A stretch of DNA of 15,209 nt from Candidatus Baldrarchaeota archaeon (lineage in GTDB: Archaea > Asgardarchaeota > Baldrarchaeia > Baldrarchaeales > DXJG01), in assembly GCA_030587435.1 (NCBI GenBank), contig JAUQZC010000182.1, positions 1 to 15,209 of the forward strand. Direction: 5' to 3'. Shown piece after piece: positions 12,761 through 15,209 of the stretch; positions within the stretch are counted from its first letter, which is position 1, and the number at the start of each line of letters is the position of its first letter. The notes beneath the pieces were generated by a model that worked only from the letters and a program-made list of their open reading frames with translations, was not told the DNA's origin and ran no database searches. Made by a program: the position numbers and the translations under genes.

Positions 12761-13090
12761 CTAGTATCTTTTTCCGCTTTTTTCTATCATTACCATAGCT
12801 ACGAATACAAGAATACAAGCCAGCAATGTTAACTTTATTCCTTCGATGTAGGATAACGTCAGGTAAAACCAGAAAAGAATACATGCTGATCCTGCCGCAA
12901 GGAATCCACCGAAAGCTGTAAGTTCAACATCACCTGACTTTGCTCCTCCAATGCATATACCAGCTAGAAAAGACCCTATAAAAGGCGCAATAAACCACAC
13001 ATAGTTTTTATTCCAAATAATTGCTAAGTACTGCACAAATATTGCAGCTGCAAGTAAACAACCACCAAGTAAAGCCAATCCTCGATTCAT
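12761..13090 (-). CDS. Small four-helix membrane protein, 109 aa, unknown
   Basis: Four hydrophobic segments (about residues 4-25, 31-50, 57-79, 84-102) leave very short loops, with a basic C-terminus EKSGKRY. Glycine- and alanine-rich helices (SFLAGICIGGA, GGFLAAGSA) suggest tight packing. No family-defining motif is seen. It could be a small multidrug-resistance-like or DUF-type membrane protein, but no acidic residue stands in the first helix as SMR transporters need, so I do not call it that. The ATG at 13090 has GAGGG a few bases upstream. It is divergent from the peptidase gene. Confidence 0.7.
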   Translation of the reverse strand: MNRGLALLGGCLLAAAIFVQYLAIIWNKNYVWFIAPFIGSFLAGICIGGAKSGDVELTAFGGFLAAGSACILFWFYLTLSYIEGIKLTLLACILVFVAMVMIEKSGKRY

Positions 13091-13161
13091 GCTAATCCCT
13101 CACAAACTCATATACACTATTTTGAAGGTCATGATAAATATGTATTTTGTTATTAAGTTAC

Positions 13162-13194
13162 AAAGGTCTTACCTTTTTCTTTTAATTTGGTAAG
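13162..13194. promoter_or_regulatory. Clustered inverted repeats before the peptidase gene
   Basis: AAAGGT-ctt-ACCTTT (13162-13176) is a perfect short hairpin. Its CTTACC (13168-13173) also pairs with GGTAAG at 13189-13194. Three half-sites in the gap between divergent genes suggest an operator. The hairpin followed by a T-run on the plus strand looks like a terminator too, but no plus-strand gene ends nearby. Confidence 0.35.
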
Positions 13195-13251
13195 AGCATC
13201 GTATCGATAACTTCTTTTAGAGATAAAGTAGAGTATGAGTGGTGATACAAA

Positions 13252-14313
13252 ATGAGTTTTGAATTAATAAAAAGGCTTTCTGAAGCGTTTGGGCCTCCAG
13301 GATACGAGGTAGAAGTTAGAAAATTGATGAGGGAGGAATTAGAAAAATATGGAGATATTGAACAAGACAGGCTTGGAAGTATAATAGCGAAACTCAAGGG
13401 AAGCAGCGGTCCAAAAGTTATGTTAGCAGCGCATATGGATGAAGTAGGTTTTATGGTGAAGTTAATAGATAAGAACGGGTTCATAAAGTTCTCTCCCCTA
13501 GGAGGATGGTTTGATCAAGTTTTACTAGGACAAAAAGTTAGAATCAGAACCAAAAAGGGAGACATTATCGGGGTTATAGGTTCTAAGCCACCACATATAT
13601 TAGAGCCGAAAGAGGCGGAAAAAGTTGTGAAAAAGAAAGAAATGTTCATAGATATAGGTGCCTCAAGCAAAGAAGAAGCAGAGAAAATGGGTGTGAGACC
13701 GGGAGATCCAATAGTGCCGGAAACAACCACTGAAAGAATGGCGAACCCAAATTTAATAATGGGTAAGGCTTTTGACGACCGTATAGGATGCGCAGCTGTC
13801 ATTGAAATAATGCGAATACTGTCAAAGGAAAGCTTAGATGTTTCAGTGTATGGTGTTGGTACAACGCAAGAAGAAGTAGGGCTTAGAGGAGCTCAAACAA
13901 GCGGTTGGGTTGTCAGCCCAGATCTATGCTTTGTGTTGGAGGTTGGAATAGCAGGAGATGTTCCGGGAGTGAAGCCTGAAGAAGCGCAGGAAAAAGTTGG
14001 AAAAGGACCAGCGATACTATTGCGTGACGCCACTTTAATCCCAAACATTAAACTAAGAGATTTCATCATTGACGTTGCGGAGAGGCTTAAAATACCGTAC
14101 CAGGTTGATGTAATGGAACGCGGAGGTACGGATGCCGGAAGGATACATATGATAAAGCATGGAGTACCGAGTATCGTGATAGGAGTACCAACAAGGTATA
14201 TTCACAGTCATGTAGGAGTTCTTAGCCTTGAAGATTTTCAAAACGCGGTCAAATTAGTATCAGAAGCCATTAAAAGGCTTAACGAAAAAAGAATAAAGTC
14301 CTTCACGGAGTAA
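13252..14313 (+). CDS. M42-family metallo-aminopeptidase (TET/FrvX type), 353 aa
   Basis: M42 peptidases form large tetrahedral dodecamers in the cytoplasm and trim short peptides to amino acids using two metal ions. The metal and catalytic residues can be placed by comparison with TET2 of Pyrococcus horikoshii: H61 and catalytic D63 in AAHMDE, bridging D175 in AFDDR, general base E207 and ligand E208 in TTQEEVGLRGA, E230 where TET2 has Asp (FVLEVGIAGD), and H318 in YIHSH. The Asp-to-Glu change at 230 is unusual for aminopeptidases of this clan. Length is normal. The ATG at 13252 follows GGTGAT. A peptidase of this kind fits the peptide-degrading lifestyle suggested by iorAB. Some M42 members have been annotated as endoglucanases, which is not favoured here. 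Confidence 0.93.
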   Translation: MSFELIKRLSEAFGPPGYEVEVRKLMREELEKYGDIEQDRLGSIIAKLKGSSGPKVMLAAHMDEVGFMVKLIDKNGFIKFSPLGGWFDQVLLGQKVRIRTKKGDIIGVIGSKPPHILEPKEAEKVVKKKEMFIDIGASSKEEAEKMGVRPGDPIVPETTTERMANPNLIMGKAFDDRIGCAAVIEIMRILSKESLDVSVYGVGTTQEEVGLRGAQTSGWVVSPDLCFVLEVGIAGDVPGVKPEEAQEKVGKGPAILLRDATLIPNIKLRDFIIDVAERLKIPYQVDVMERGGTDAGRIHMIKHGVPSIVIGVPTRYIHSHVGVLSLEDFQNAVKLVSEAIKRLNEKRIKSFTE

Positions 14314-14352
14314 GCAATGGTTTAGAAGTCTTCGGGAACAAATTTAATGCAA

Positions 14353-14392
14353 TTTTCTTTTTCATATATTTCTAACTTTTTAACTTTTGTTT
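14353..14392 (+). terminator. T-rich terminator after the peptidase gene
   Basis: Several T-runs (TTTTCTTTTT, ACTTTTTAAC, CTTTTGTTT) follow the peptidase stop by about 40 bases, the usual form of an archaeal oligo-T terminator. The rest of 14314-14593 is AT-rich without further structure I can name. TTTAATAATT near 14551 is a possible TATA box for the next gene. Confidence 0.5.
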
Positions 14393-14593
14393 AAAATCAC
14401 CTGCAATGATAATTTTAGGCAATTTAACGGCATTAATAATTTTCCAACATGTATAATTCAATATAATAGACTCTTTGCTATTTTTCACTAGTATCTAGTT
14501 TTTAGTTGACTATTGAATTTCAAGTAACACTTAAGTAAACGGTTGCACCTTTAATAATTAATCATCAACTCTCCATGGGTTTTGGTGTTAATT

Positions 14594-15209
14594 ATGAGTT
14601 CCCTCGAAGAAAAGGTAAAAGCCCTAAGCGACGAAGAAATCGAAAAAATAAACCTAATTTTAACCCTCTTTGACGGAGACCTAGAATATGAGGAAAATCT
14701 ATTCCTAAAGCTTAGGGCATATTGTCTCAGACATGGAAAAGAAGTCCCAAGTAGAGAAGTCTTTAACGATCTACTTGAAAAAGCCCAAGATATAGAAGTT
14801 ATTAAGAAAACCGAACTGCTAGGTAGAAAAGCCATTAAAAAACTTCAAAACGAAATTATTAAGCCACCCACGCAGGAAGAATTGGAAAAAGCAGTTGAAT
14901 TACTCAAAAAAATTAGGGAAGACAAAAAGCTAAAGACTCCTCCTTCTAGACAAGCTGAAAAAATAGCGCAAATAGCTGAAACTCTTTTAGAAACCTTTTA
15001 TAAAAAAGTAACTATAAGTTTGCCTCCAGCAGCAAGAAAGGATGTAATACGGTTCATAGAAAACAAAGTCATAGATGATGCGTTGAGAAAACTTAGAAGA
15101 ACTGCTCAAAAAGTTGGTGAAGAAGAGTTTATAGAAATTGTTGAGAAGGAATGTCCCATAGGCTTAAAAGAATCGATTCTAGAATTTATTAATAGATACG
15201 GGTACCAGA
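14594..15209 (+). CDS. Unrecognised helical protein, 5' 205 codons (cut by window edge)
   Basis: ATG 14594 opens a frame (MSSLEEKVKALSDEEIEKIN...) that stays open to the last base. GGTG at 14584-14587 is a weak ribosome site. The protein is almost wholly alpha-helical and highly charged, with repeated leucine-rich helices (LEKAVELLKKIREDKK, IAQIAETLLETFYKK) and one short strand-like VTISLPPAARKDVIRF segment. There is no membrane helix or recognised motif. Stop-free length, normal codon choice and a preceding TATA-like box support it as real. It could be a scaffold or replication-associated protein, but I have no motif to justify that. Confidence 0.75.
   Translation, partial: MSSLEEKVKALSDEEIEKINLILTLFDGDLEYEENLFLKLRAYCLRHGKEVPSREVFNDLLEKAQDIEVIKKTELLGRKAIKKLQNEIIKPPTQEELEKAVELLKKIREDKKLKTPPSRQAEKIAQIAETLLETFYKKVTISLPPAARKDVIRFIENKVIDDALRKLRRTAQKVGEEEFIEIVEKECPIGLKESILEFINRYGYQ

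Noticed and set aside
14551..14835. 94-codon minus-strand frame at the window's right side
   Set aside because: Antisense to the longer plus-strand frame from 14594, which has a start context and stays open to the window end.
1..15209. CRISPR array or Cas genes
   Set aside because: No regularly spaced direct repeats and no Cas motifs; TnpB is the only RNA-guided nuclease seen.

Overview
The window looks like chromosomal DNA from an AT-rich, probably thermophilic archaeon. The grounds are TATA-type promoters with leaderless or short-leader starts, archaeal-type asparaginyl-tRNA synthetase, an IorA/IorB indolepyruvate:ferredoxin oxidoreductase pair, an M42 (TET-type) aminopeptidase, a solo TnpB, a HEPN/MNT pair and a Rab-like small GTPase. 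A member of the TACK or Asgard-related lineages is most likely, but no rRNA or other phylogenetic marker is present to prove it. I see no tRNA, rRNA or CRISPR array.

Bases 1 to about 4230 are an accessory island built from repeats. A divergent pair, consisting of an 82/83-residue protein of unknown family on the minus strand and a ribbon-helix-helix (RHH) regulator on the plus strand, occurs twice (1-561 and 3010-3536). The second copy is followed by an intact 201-residue coiled-coil/SHOCT-like gene (3622-4227). A broken 5' fragment of a paralogue of that gene lies just before the second copy (2893-2985). Between the two copies sits a HEPN-MNT (HepT/MntA-like) pair. Its HEPN gene appears to have been split by a TnpB element: codons 1-16 of HEPN remain at 838-885, the element occupies about 886-2168, and the rest of HEPN continues from about 2169. 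A TTG codon inside the element's right-end hairpin gives the HEPN remainder a new start. tnpB in turn runs past the element end and stops inside HEPN sequence.

Bases 4235 to 15209 are mostly ordinary genes: asnS (minus), a DedA/VTT membrane protein, an operon of an ArsR-like winged-helix regulator and a 650-residue eight-helix membrane protein with a large beta-rich C-terminal half, the iorB/iorA operon (minus), a Rab-like GTPase, a small four-helix membrane protein, an M42 aminopeptidase, and the first 205 codons of an unrecognised helical protein running off the end. IorAB with the peptidase fits an organism that degrades peptides and amino acids.

The most notable points are the reconstructed insertion of TnpB into a HEPN toxin-type gene with chimeric restart; the duplicated 83-aa/RHH divergent cassette, in which the unknown protein is well conserved between copies while the regulators and palindromic operators have diverged; and the membrane-protein operon of unknown function.
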